Part shown: positions 1-5,884 of the stretch, one piece after another | Numbering within the stretch: position 1 is the first letter of the stretch | How the letters are laid out: each line of letters begins with the position of its first letter | Assembly (NCBI GenBank): GCA_013389125.1 | Contig: JACADX010000346.1 | Location: forward strand, 1-5,884 | Direction of reading: 5' to 3' | DNA length: 5,884 nt | Source: Parvularculaceae bacterium | GTDB taxonomy: Bacteria > Pseudomonadota > Alphaproteobacteria > Caulobacterales > Parvularculaceae | Made by a program: the position numbers and the translations under genes | The notes under the pieces: generated by a model | What the model was told of the DNA's origin: nothing | Seen by the model: the letters and a program-made list of their open reading frames with translations, nothing else | Database searches by the model: none

Positions 1-701
1 CCAAACCGCTTCCCGCGCCGATCGGCGCGGATGAAGAGGACGAGCGCGACGAAGCCGCCGGCGTTGACGATCGACGAGGCGACGCCCGCGCCGACGAGTT
101 CAAGCCGCGGAAATCCCCAATTGCCGTAAATGAGGAGCCAGTTGAGAAACGCGTTCATCACCGTCGTGCCGATGACGATGACGAGCGGCGCCCTCGTCTC
201 GCCGATCGCGGCGAGAAAGTTCCGGAGGATGATGACGCCCATCGCGAAGGCCCAGCCGGGCGCGAGCGCGATCACATAGGGCCCGGCCAGTCTTGCGAGA
301 TTTTCGGGCTGACCGAGCGCGCGCGCGATATCGCTTGCGAACAGGAAGCCGATCGACACCAAGGGCGCGAGGAGGCCGATCGCCCACAGCGACATCCGGA
401 CCGAAATCCTTACGTCGTCGACATCGTCGGGGTTCGCGCCGAGCGCCTGGCTGACGAGCGGCGAGACCGCCATCGCCGGTCCGAAGCCGACAAGCCAGGC
501 GGCGAAGAAGATGACGAGGCCGAGCGAGGACGCGGCGAGCGGCTCAGGCCCCAATCGGCCGATCATCAGGACATCGACCGTCATCACCGAGAACTGGATG
601 AGCTGCGTCGCCGCCATCGGAACCCCAAGCGCGAGAAGCGCGGCGAGTTCTTCTCGCCACGCCGCACGGGACGCGCCATGCTCTTGAACTGCGGATTCCA
701 C
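1..701 (-). CDS. MATE family efflux transporter, N-terminal part (runs off left edge)
   Basis: The frame is open from a GTG at 701 to the window edge, giving 233 residues of a protein that is normally about 450. MATE proteins are inner-membrane antiporters that expel cationic drugs and metabolites using a Na+ or H+ gradient. Seen: hydrophobic segments at about 18-38, 55-80, 103-122, 140-159, 170-192 and 202-224, matching the first six-helix lobe; the family's TM1 signature VDVLMIGRLG with an acidic residue at 43; LGQPENLARLAGPY near 129-142; LRNFLAAIGETRAP near 159-172; and the asparagine-containing NAFLNWLLIYG at 183-193. An in-frame TGA at 705-707 lies just upstream, so 701 is the furthest possible start. 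I see no clear Shine-Dalgarno before it; the next candidate is ATG at 617 (residue 29), which would cut into TM1 and is less likely. It is divergent from the propeller-amidohydrolase gene. NorM-like subfamily is plausible, but the substrate cannot be inferred. Confidence 0.9.
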   Translation of the reverse strand, partial: MESAVQEHGASRAAWREELAALLALGVPMAATQLIQFSVMTVDVLMIGRLGPEPLAASSLGLVIFFAAWLVGFGPAMAVSPLVSQALGANPDDVDDVRISVRMSLWAIGLLAPLVSIGFLFASDIARALGQPENLARLAGPYVIALAPGWAFAMGVIILRNFLAAIGETRAPLVIVIGTTVMNAFLNWLLIYGNWGFPRLELVGAGVASSIVNAGGFVALVLFIRADRRGKRF

Positions 702-729
702 TGGTCATGCCGATCGACAAAGGGCTGGA

Positions 730-758
730 GGCGTATGGCCGGACGCCCGCGAAGTCAA
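730..758 (-). promoter_or_regulatory. Candidate sigma-70-type promoter for the MATE gene
   Basis: On the minus strand, TTGACT (758-753) matches five of six bases of the -35 consensus. It is followed by a weak -10: TACGCC at 735-730 with a 17-bp spacer, or CATACG at 737-732 with a 15-bp spacer. Transcription would begin around 720-728, about 20-27 bases before the GTG at 701, which is consistent with that start. The -10 is poor, so this is only a candidate. Confidence 0.3.
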
Positions 759-856
759 TGAACGCGCCAAAGTTCGGCTGGCCGCCATCGCCTGTTCGAT
801 CCGTCGCGCGCCGCCAACGATTCGTCTCACGCGCGGTCGATTTGATCCGACGCGCT

Positions 857-884
857 TTGCGAAGGCGGGCAAGGCGCCTAAGAT
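857..884 (+). promoter_or_regulatory. Candidate sigma-70-type promoter for the propeller-amidohydrolase gene
   Basis: TTGCGA (857-862) and TAAGAT (879-884) are separated by 16 bp, and each matches four of six consensus bases. The predicted transcript start near 890-892 gives a short leader of about 20 bases that still contains the ribosome binding site at 897-902. A perfect 8-bp palindrome, AGGCGCCT (872-879), abuts and overlaps the -10 by one base and could be an operator half or chance in GC-rich DNA. Confidence 0.35.
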
Positions 885-896
885 CGCGCGGACATT

Positions 897-902
897 GAGG
901 GG
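897..902 (+). promoter_or_regulatory. Ribosome binding site that decides the amidohydrolase start
   Basis: GAGGGG lies 7 bases before the ATG at 910. The frame could also open at TTG 895, but that codon sits on top of this site and would add five residues ahead of a clean signal peptide. The ATG at 910 is therefore preferred. Confidence 0.65.
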
Positions 903-909
903 TCTATCC

Positions 910-3900
910 ATGAAGCGCATCTTTCTTGCGGGGGCCGCCGTCGCGGCGTTTCTTTCGCCGTCCCTCGCCCATGAGGACGAGGCCAAGGACGAAAAGAAAT
1001 GGGACGTCGCCGCGCCGCCAGGACTTTTAACGCGGAAGGTCCGAATCGACGTCGATGAAGGCACCTGGATGAATGTCGACGTCAGCCCCGACGGGCGCAC
1101 GCTCGCCTTCGACCTTCTCGGCGACATCTATGTGATGCCGATCGCCGGCGGGACGCCGACGCGCATCGCCGAAGGCCTGCCGTTCGAGATGCAGCCGCGT
1201 TTCTCGCCGGACGGAACGAAAATCGCCTTCACGTCCGACCGCGGCGGCGGCGACAATCTCTGGATCATGAATCGCGACGGCTCCGACAAGCGGCAGGTCA
1301 CGAAAGAGACATTCCGCTTACTGAACAATCCGGACTGGAGCCCCGACGGACAGTATCTTATCGGGCGCAAGCATTTCACGACCGCGCGCTCGCTCGGCAC
1401 GGGCGAAATCTGGATGTATCACCTTGGCGGCGGCGAGGGCGTCAAGCTCGTCAAGAAGCCGAACGATTCCTATCAAAAGGAGCTCGGCGAGCCTGTCTTC
1501 GCGCCGGGCGGCGGGTCGATCTACTACGCGCGCAACACGACGCCGGGCGACACGTTCATCTACGCGCAGGACACGAATGGCGAGGTTTTCGCAATCGAGC
1601 GCTTCGACATCGCGACCGGCGAGACGACGCGAATCGCCGGCGGGGCCGGCGGCGCGGTCCGCCCGACCCCCTCGCCTGACGGCAAATGGCTCGCTTTCGT
1701 GAAGCGCGAGCGCGGCAAGTCGAAGCTTTACCTCAAGGACCTTCAAAGCGGCGCGCAGAAGAAGATTTACGACGCCATGGACCAGGACATGCAGGAAGCC
1801 TGGGCCGTGCACGGCGTCTATCCGATGATGGACTTCACCCCGGATTCGAAGTCCGTCGTGTTCTGGGCCGGCGGCAAGATCCGCCGCGTGACGCTTGACG
1901 GCGCCGCCTCGGAGATACCTTTCCGCATCAACGACGACCGCGACGTCGTCGATCCGCCGCGCCCCGCGGTCGAGGTCGCGCCCGACGCGTTCCGGACGAC
2001 GATGCCGCGCTTTGCGGCGATGTCGCCCGACGGGCGCACGGCGGTTTTCGAAACCATGGGCAAGCTCTACGGCAAGGCCCTGCCGAACGGCGCGCCGCGG
2101 CGCCTCACCGGCGCGGACGCCGGCATGGAGCTCTTCCCGTCCTTTTCGCGCGACGGCAAGCGCATTGTTTACGTGTCGTGGACGGACGAAGGTCTTGGCG
2201 CGATCCGCGTCGTCTCGGCGAGCGGCGGATCGGGGTCGGCGGCGACCGGGACGCCGGGCATTTACCGCCGGCCGCGCTTTTCGCCCGACGGCAGGACGAT
2301 CGTCTTTGAGAAAGGCGCCAGCGGAAACCTTCTTTCCGATCGCTATAACGAAGCGCCGGGGATCTACCGCGTCGCGGCGTCCGGCGGCGCGATGACGAAA
2401 GTCAGCGATGACGGCGGCTCGCCGCATTTCGGCGCCGACAACGACCGGATCTACATGCAAGTGCGCGAGGACGACGAAACGAAGCTTGTGAGCGTCGACC
2501 TTAACGGCGAGGCGCGGCGCGTTCATGCGACCGGCGAGCTTTTCACCGACCTCCAGATCTCGCCCGACGGACGCCACCTCGCCTTCCGCGACAATTACGG
2601 CGCCTATGTCATGCCCGTGACGCCCGGCCCGCAGGAAATCGGCGGCGGGAAATCCGGAACCGCGACGCCCGTCGTCAAGGCGAGCGAAGGCGGCGCGGCC
2701 TATCTCGGCTGGGCGGGCCCCTCGGCGATCAGCTGGACGTTGGGGCCGACCCTTTATTCCGCGAAAATCGCCGACATGATTCCGTCGCTGCCCGCAAAGC
2801 CCGACGAGAAGCAGCCGAAGACGTTCGAGCCGCCGAAGGCCGGGGCCGACCTTTCGATCGCGGCGACGGCCGACAAGCCGCAGGGCGTCACCGTCATCCG
2901 CAATGCGCGCATCATCACGATGCAAGGCGCGAACGGCGGCGTCATTGAGAACGGCCACATCGTCATCCGCGGCGCCCGCATCGCGGCGGTCGGGGAAGGC
3001 GACGCCGTCTATCCCTCCGGCGCGCGCATCATCGACGCCGCCGGCAAGACGATCACGCCGGGCTTCATCGACGCGCACGCGCACGGGGCCCAGGGCGAGG
3101 ACGACATCATCCCCGAGCAAAACTGGTCGGCGATTGCGCATCTCGCGCTCGGCGTGACGACGGTTCATGATCCGTCGAACGCCGCCGCGGAATTTTTCCC
3201 GGCGGCGGAGCTTCAGCGCGCCGGCAAGATCATTGCGCCGCGCCTCTTCTCGACGGGCGAAGTCGTCTACGGCGCGAAGTCGCCCGGCTTTTTCGCCGAG
3301 ATCGAATCCTACGACGACGCGCTCGCGCATGTCCGGCGGCTCAAGGCGCAAGGCGCAAGGTCGATCAAGAACTACAACCAGCCGCGCCGCGACCAGCGCC
3401 AGCAGGTCGTCGCCGCGGCGAAGGCCGAGAACATGACTGTCGTCGCCGAGGGCGCCTCGCTCTTCACGCAGGACATGACGCTCATCGCCGACGGCAATTC
3501 GACGCTTGAGCACAACATACCGCAGGCGCGGCTCTACGAAGACGTGCGCCAGTTCTTCTCGCAGTCCGGAACCGCCTACACGCCGACGCTCGTCGTCACC
3601 TATGGCGGGCTTTCGGGGGATCCTTATTGGCGCTACGCGACCGACGTCTGGACGCACCCGATCCTTTCACGGCACGTTCCGCCGCACATCTTGCAGCCGA
3701 ACTCCGTCCGTCGGACGAAAGCGCCGGAAGAAGACTTCGCCGATCAATATTCCGCCCGCGAAGCAAAGGCCCTCGCCGACCGCGGCGTCATGGTGTCGAT
3801 CGGCGCCCACGGCCAGGAGGAAGGCCTCGGCTCGCACTGGGAGATGTGGTCGTTCGTGCGGGGCGGCATGACGCCGCTTGAGGCGTTGAAGGCCGCAACT

Positions 3901-4113
3901 GTGACGCCGGCGACGGCGCTCGGCTACGTGAAGGACATCGGCACGATCGAGGAAGGAAAGCTCGCCGATCTCGTCATCCTTAACGCCAATCCGCTCGACG
4001 ATATCGGAAACACGGATGAAATCGACATGGTGGCGCTCGGCGGCAGGTTGTACGACGCGGAGACGATGAACGAGATCGGCGGCCGGATGCGGAAAAAATA
4101 TTATTGGGAGTAG
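910..4113 (+). CDS. Exported TolB-like (PD40) beta-propeller / amidohydrolase fusion protein
   Basis: The product is 1067 residues, a length usual for this two-domain family. Residues 1-20 form a Sec-type signal peptide (basic KR, hydrophobic core, SLA before a predicted cut at 20/21), followed by a charged HEDEAKDEKK stretch, so the enzyme should act in the periplasm or outside. Residues about 50-600 carry repeated SPDG-type PD40/WD40-like motifs, for example at 59, 99, 144, 255, 372, 413, 458 and 551, indicating a TolB-like propeller. A proline-rich linker (about 623-657) leads to an Amidohydro_1 domain (658-1060) of the prolidase/imidazolonepropionase-like group: GFIDAHAHG gives metal ligands H723 and H725, K820 in SIKNYNQ is the likely carboxylated lysine, H868 lies in TLEHN, and GKLADLVIL near 1016-1024 is the typical end. 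E847 stands where relatives usually have a histidine, and GAH (H967) where they have GTD. By analogy it hydrolyses a peptide- or amide-like bond; the substrate is unknown. The gene is monocistronic here and ends 9 bp from the convergent esterase gene. Confidence 0.93.
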   Translation: MKRIFLAGAAVAAFLSPSLAHEDEAKDEKKWDVAAPPGLLTRKVRIDVDEGTWMNVDVSPDGRTLAFDLLGDIYVMPIAGGTPTRIAEGLPFEMQPRFSPDGTKIAFTSDRGGGDNLWIMNRDGSDKRQVTKETFRLLNNPDWSPDGQYLIGRKHFTTARSLGTGEIWMYHLGGGEGVKLVKKPNDSYQKELGEPVFAPGGGSIYYARNTTPGDTFIYAQDTNGEVFAIERFDIATGETTRIAGGAGGAVRPTPSPDGKWLAFVKRERGKSKLYLKDLQSGAQKKIYDAMDQDMQEAWAVHGVYPMMDFTPDSKSVVFWAGGKIRRVTLDGAASEIPFRINDDRDVVDPPRPAVEVAPDAFRTTMPRFAAMSPDGRTAVFETMGKLYGKALPNGAPRRLTGADAGMELFPSFSRDGKRIVYVSWTDEGLGAIRVVSASGGSGSAATGTPGIYRRPRFSPDGRTIVFEKGASGNLLSDRYNEAPGIYRVAASGGAMTKVSDDGGSPHFGADNDRIYMQVREDDETKLVSVDLNGEARRVHATGELFTDLQISPDGRHLAFRDNYGAYVMPVTPGPQEIGGGKSGTATPVVKASEGGAAYLGWAGPSAISWTLGPTLYSAKIADMIPSLPAKPDEKQPKTFEPPKAGADLSIAATADKPQGVTVIRNARIITMQGANGGVIENGHIVIRGARIAAVGEGDAVYPSGARIIDAAGKTITPGFIDAHAHGAQGEDDIIPEQNWSAIAHLALGVTTVHDPSNAAAEFFPAAELQRAGKIIAPRLFSTGEVVYGAKSPGFFAEIESYDDALAHVRRLKAQGARSIKNYNQPRRDQRQQVVAAAKAENMTVVAEGASLFTQDMTLIADGNSTLEHNIPQARLYEDVRQFFSQSGTAYTPTLVVTYGGLSGDPYWRYATDVWTHPILSRHVPPHILQPNSVRRTKAPEEDFADQYSAREAKALADRGVMVSIGAHGQEEGLGSHWEMWSFVRGGMTPLEALKAATVTPATALGYVKDIGTIEEGKLADLVILNANPLDDIGNTDEIDMVALGGRLYDAETMNEIGGRMRKKYYWE

Positions 4114-4122
4114 CCGCCGCGA

Positions 4123-5109
4123 TCAGTCGCCGGAGAAAAACGCCCACATCGCTTCGATGGCGTTGATCGCCTGCGACGGCGGTTCCTTGCCGCGCCGACC
4201 CTTGGCCGCGCCAGGCCAGGAATGCCCGCCGCTTTCGGTCACGCAAAGCTGCACCGCCGCGCCTCCGGCCTTCGCGTCGTAGCGGTCGCAGTAGGCGCCG
4301 GCGACGGCGAGCACGCGTCGCGGCTTGTCCTGCGCGCCGTTGAGCGCGACCCATTTTTCGATTGTCGCCTTGACGGAGACGAAGTCCGTCACTTTTGTCC
4401 GGTCGCGAAAGGCGTCGTCTCCGGCGCCTCCGTCAAAGAGGACATGCGTGTCATTGATCGCGTGGACATGCAGCACCGGCGTCGGCCGCAAGGGATCGCA
4501 GTGAAGCGTGTTGTCGGTTCCAGCCACAGCCATGATCCCGCGCACCTGATCCGGGATCTCGCAGGCGAGGCGATAGGCCATCAGGCCGCCATTCGACATG
4601 CCCATGGCGTAGACGCGCGCGTCATCGACAGGCGCCTGACGTTTCACGCGCGCGATCACCGCCGACAGAAAGCCGACATCGTCGATGTTTTCGTCGCGCG
4701 CGTCGCCGCAGCAGGCTCCTGCGTTCCATGTCGCGAAGAGGCCCCGCCGGTTCTTCGAATAGCCGTTCGGGATGACGGCGATGAAGCCGTATTTTTCCGA
4801 CGCGCTGATGACGCCGTAATGCTCGTCTTTTGCGAAATGGTCCGCGTGGCCGCCGCCGCCGTGCAGGCCAAGCACCACGGCGGAGCGCTTTGCCGGATCG
4901 AACGAAGCCGGCACATGAACGAGATAGCGTCGCCGCAGGCCGTCATGCGTCAGCGTGAACTCGTAATCGCCGGGCCGGGAAAGGCGATCTTCCTGAAGGA
5001 TATCCGCGCGGCGTTCCGCGATCCGGTCGCGAAGCGACTCGCGCGCGATCGCAGGCGCGGCGGTCAAGACGGAAATGGCGACAGCCGCCGTTACGAAGCC
5101 TTTTGTCAT
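4123..5109 (-). CDS. Exported polyhydroxybutyrate-depolymerase/LpqC-like alpha/beta-hydrolase esterase
   Basis: The product is 328 residues. Residues 1-22 look like a Sec signal peptide (MTKGF, alanine-rich hydrophobic core, AIA before a likely cut). The mature part matches the secreted esterase group that includes PHB depolymerases, LpqC and carbohydrate-esterase-family-1 feruloyl esterases: a YLVHVP strand at 62-67, the oxyanion-hole loop GLHGGGG at 81-87, WNAGACCG at 128-135, and the nucleophile elbow GMSNGG with S172. The rest of the likely triad is D220 (HAINDTHV) and H296 (ESGGHSWPG). Six cysteines (133, 134, 183, 204, 274, 289) could form disulfides outside the cytoplasm. There is no room for a C-terminal substrate-binding domain, so action on crystalline polymer is less likely than on oligomers or plant-type ester links; substrate is inferred only by family. 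The frame extends upstream to 5310, but the ATG at 5109 has a good ribosome binding site and directly precedes the signal peptide. Divergent from the TIR gene, convergent with the amidohydrolase gene. Confidence 0.9.
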   Translation of the reverse strand: MTKGFVTAAVAISVLTAAPAIARESLRDRIAERRADILQEDRLSRPGDYEFTLTHDGLRRRYLVHVPASFDPAKRSAVVLGLHGGGGHADHFAKDEHYGVISASEKYGFIAVIPNGYSKNRRGLFATWNAGACCGDARDENIDDVGFLSAVIARVKRQAPVDDARVYAMGMSNGGLMAYRLACEIPDQVRGIMAVAGTDNTLHCDPLRPTPVLHVHAINDTHVLFDGGAGDDAFRDRTKVTDFVSVKATIEKWVALNGAQDKPRRVLAVAGAYCDRYDAKAGGAAVQLCVTESGGHSWPGAAKGRRGKEPPSQAINAIEAMWAFFSGD

Positions 5110-5118
5110 GTCGCCTCG

Positions 5119-5124
5119 CTCCTT
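5119..5124 (-). promoter_or_regulatory. Ribosome binding site that decides the esterase start
   Basis: Reading the minus strand, AAGGAG (5124-5119) precedes the ATG at 5109 by 9 bases. Longer in-frame starts at 5142 and 5310 would translate through this site and put residues ahead of the signal peptide, so they are disfavoured. Confidence 0.65.
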
Positions 5125-5135
5125 CGCGCGAATGA

Positions 5136-5152
5136 CGGCCATTAAACGGCCG
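5136..5152. repeat. Short inverted repeat upstream of the esterase gene
   Basis: CGGCC (5136-5140) and GGCCG (5148-5152) are perfect 5-bp arms around a 7-base AT-rich loop. The same bases can be read as a direct repeat ACGGCC-N5-ACGGCC (5135-5140 and 5146-5151). It lies about 27 bases upstream of the esterase ATG, probably in or near its leader. It is short enough to be chance in DNA of this composition. Confidence 0.3.
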
Positions 5153-5182
5153 CGCCATTGAAAAACCGTCGCCTGATCCTGC

Positions 5183-5198
5183 GGAATCTGAGAGTTCC
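5183..5198. repeat. Imperfect palindrome in the esterase/TIR intergenic region
   Basis: GGAATCT (5183-5189) pairs with AGA (5191-5193) and TTCC (5195-5198), giving seven complementary positions interrupted by a central G (5190) and one unpaired G (5194). Its position midway between two divergent genes would suit a regulator binding site, but there is only one copy and no known consensus that I recognise. Confidence 0.25.
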
Positions 5199-5275
5199 CC
5201 GTCTGTTCTTGCTCCCGGTTAATCGTTAGGATTATTTTCGGCTGAAAATGCGTGACGCCGCCGCGCGGGGACTCC

Positions 5276-5884
5276 ATGAGCGGAACAGCGTTCGAATACG
5301 CCGCGTTCATCAGCTACAACAGCGCCGATCGCGAGATCGCGCGGCGGCTGCAGCGCGCGCTTGAATCCTATTCGATCCCGAAAGCGCTGCGCGGACGGAC
5401 AACCGCCTTCGGCCCCGTCGGCGAGCGCATCGGCAAGGTCTGCCGCGACCGCACCGATTTCAAGTCGGGCGAGAGCCTTAACGCCGCGCTCGTCGAGGCG
5501 CTCGACAAATCGTCCTCGCTCGTCGTCCTTTGCTCGCCCGACAGCGCGCGCTCGAAATGGGTCAACGCGGAAGTCGAGCATTTCCAGAAGACCGGCCGCG
5601 CCGCGCGCATCTTTCCGCTGATCGTCAGGACCGACGAAAGCCGCCTTGTCGTCAATTCCTACCCGCCGGCGCTGCGCCGCGCCGACGGCGACGAAGCGAT
5701 CGCCGCTGACCTGCAGGAGGCGGGCGACGGCTGGCATGACGGCGTCCTCAAGATTCTCGCCAGCATTCTCGACGTCGACTACGACGCGCTGCGCCAGCGC
5801 GCCCTCGAAGCGGCCCGGCGGCGCGCCCGGCTCGCTTACGGCGTCGCCGGCGGAATGGCCGCGCTCGCCGCGCTCGCCGGCGCC
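5276..5884 (+). CDS. TIR-domain protein with likely membrane anchor, N-terminal part (runs off right edge)
   Basis: The frame is open from ATG 5276 to the window edge, giving 203 residues. Residues about 7-135 form a bacterial TIR domain: YAAFISYNSAD (8-18) is box 1; RDRTDFKSGESL (57-68) is the conserved loop before helix two; SSLVVLCSPDSARSKWVNAE (80-99) is the strand plus S..S.W...E motif, in which E99 occupies the position of the catalytic glutamate of NAD-cleaving TIR domains; RIFPLIV (111-117) is a later core strand. Residues 155-185 are a family-typical tail (VLKILASILDVDYDALRQR) ending in an arginine-rich stretch, and from about 187 a Gly/Ala/Leu-rich segment looks like the start of a transmembrane helix. 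Relatives with this layout usually continue into a repeat-type or sensor domain, not visible here. GGGG at 5267-5270 is a weak ribosome binding site; GTG 5252 is an in-frame alternative start, and TGA at 5243-5245 bounds the frame. Defence or signalling function is inferred only. Confidence 0.88.
   Translation, partial: MSGTAFEYAAFISYNSADREIARRLQRALESYSIPKALRGRTTAFGPVGERIGKVCRDRTDFKSGESLNAALVEALDKSSSLVVLCSPDSARSKWVNAEVEHFQKTGRAARIFPLIVRTDESRLVVNSYPPALRRADGDEAIAADLQEAGDGWHDGVLKILASILDVDYDALRQRALEAARRRARLAYGVAGGMAALAALAGA

Larger units (their letters stand above)
5110..5275. other. Divergent intergenic region between esterase and TIR genes
   Basis: This 166-bp stretch must hold the start signals of both flanking genes. 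Its only AT-rich patch is about 5219-5240. On the plus strand a TAGGAT (5227-5232) could serve as a -10 for the TIR gene, and TTGCTC (5209-5214) with TTATTT (5232-5237) at 17-bp spacing is an alternative; neither is convincing. No clear promoter for the esterase was found on the minus strand. Two short inverted repeats are listed separately. Confidence 0.5.

Noticed and set aside
707..898. A 63-codon plus-strand frame in the divergent region.
   Set aside because: Arg-rich product with no family likeness and no convincing ribosome binding site; it would span both candidate promoters and its stop overlaps the amidohydrolase ribosome binding site.
705..1127. A 140-codon minus-strand frame overlapping the 5' end of the amidohydrolase gene.
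   Set aside because: Ser/Arg/Ala-rich composition typical of a shadow frame; it ends at the stop just upstream of the MATE start and has no domain.
1318..3657. A 779-codon open frame on the minus strand, antisense to the amidohydrolase gene.
   Set aside because: It is very rich in Arg, Ala, Asp and Val with no recognisable domain, and lies wholly opposite a gene with clear signal peptide, repeats and active-site motifs. Long antisense frames are expected in GC-rich genes with G/C third positions.
3967..4030. The sequence near the end of the amidohydrolase gene as a possible frameshift or second domain boundary.
   Set aside because: The frame is continuous through the normal GKLADLVIL family ending and stops at the expected length.
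4222..5145. A 307-codon plus-strand frame opposite the esterase gene.
   Set aside because: The opposite strand carries a complete esterase with catalytic triad and signal peptide; this frame is rich in Arg, His and Val with no motif.
5110..5310. N-terminal extension of the esterase to the upstream start at 5310.
   Set aside because: It would overlap the TIR gene start, consume the intergenic region, and place 67 non-signal residues ahead of a clear signal peptide that has its own ribosome binding site.
5219..5737. A 172-codon minus-strand frame opposite the TIR gene.
   Set aside because: The plus strand encodes an unmistakable TIR domain here; the antisense product shows only Arg/Ala/Asp-rich shadow composition.

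Overview
The window is GC-rich DNA (strong G/C preference at third codon positions, long spurious antisense frames), with gene families and codon use that fit an alphaproteobacterium. That placement is an inference from composition and gene content; there is no rRNA or other marker gene here to confirm it. I see no tRNA, rRNA, CRISPR array, insertion sequence or phage gene.

Layout: (1) 1-701, minus strand: the N-terminal half of a MATE-family multidrug/cation antiporter, running off the left edge. (2) 702-909: a 208-bp divergent promoter region with a candidate sigma-70-type promoter on each strand. (3) 910-4113, plus strand: a 1067-residue exported protein that joins an N-terminal TolB-like (PD40) beta-propeller to a C-terminal metal-dependent amidohydrolase. 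(4) 4123-5109, minus strand: a 328-residue exported alpha/beta-hydrolase of the polyhydroxybutyrate-depolymerase/LpqC/feruloyl-esterase type, convergent with the amidohydrolase and separated from it by 9 bp. (5) 5110-5275: a 166-bp divergent intergenic region holding an AT-rich patch and two small inverted repeats. (6) 5276-5884, plus strand: the N-terminal 203 residues of a TIR-domain protein with a basic stretch and the start of a hydrophobic segment after the TIR domain, running off the right edge.

The four genes alternate in strand (minus, plus, minus, plus), so none forms an operon with another inside the window. Two of them (amidohydrolase and esterase) encode exported hydrolases and the MATE protein is an inner-membrane exporter, so the region looks like an envelope/scavenging neighbourhood, but no single pathway is evident. 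The partial TIR gene is the most interesting item: it keeps the conserved glutamate position of NAD-consuming TIR domains and appears to be membrane-tethered, but the C-terminal part that would reveal its role lies outside the window.
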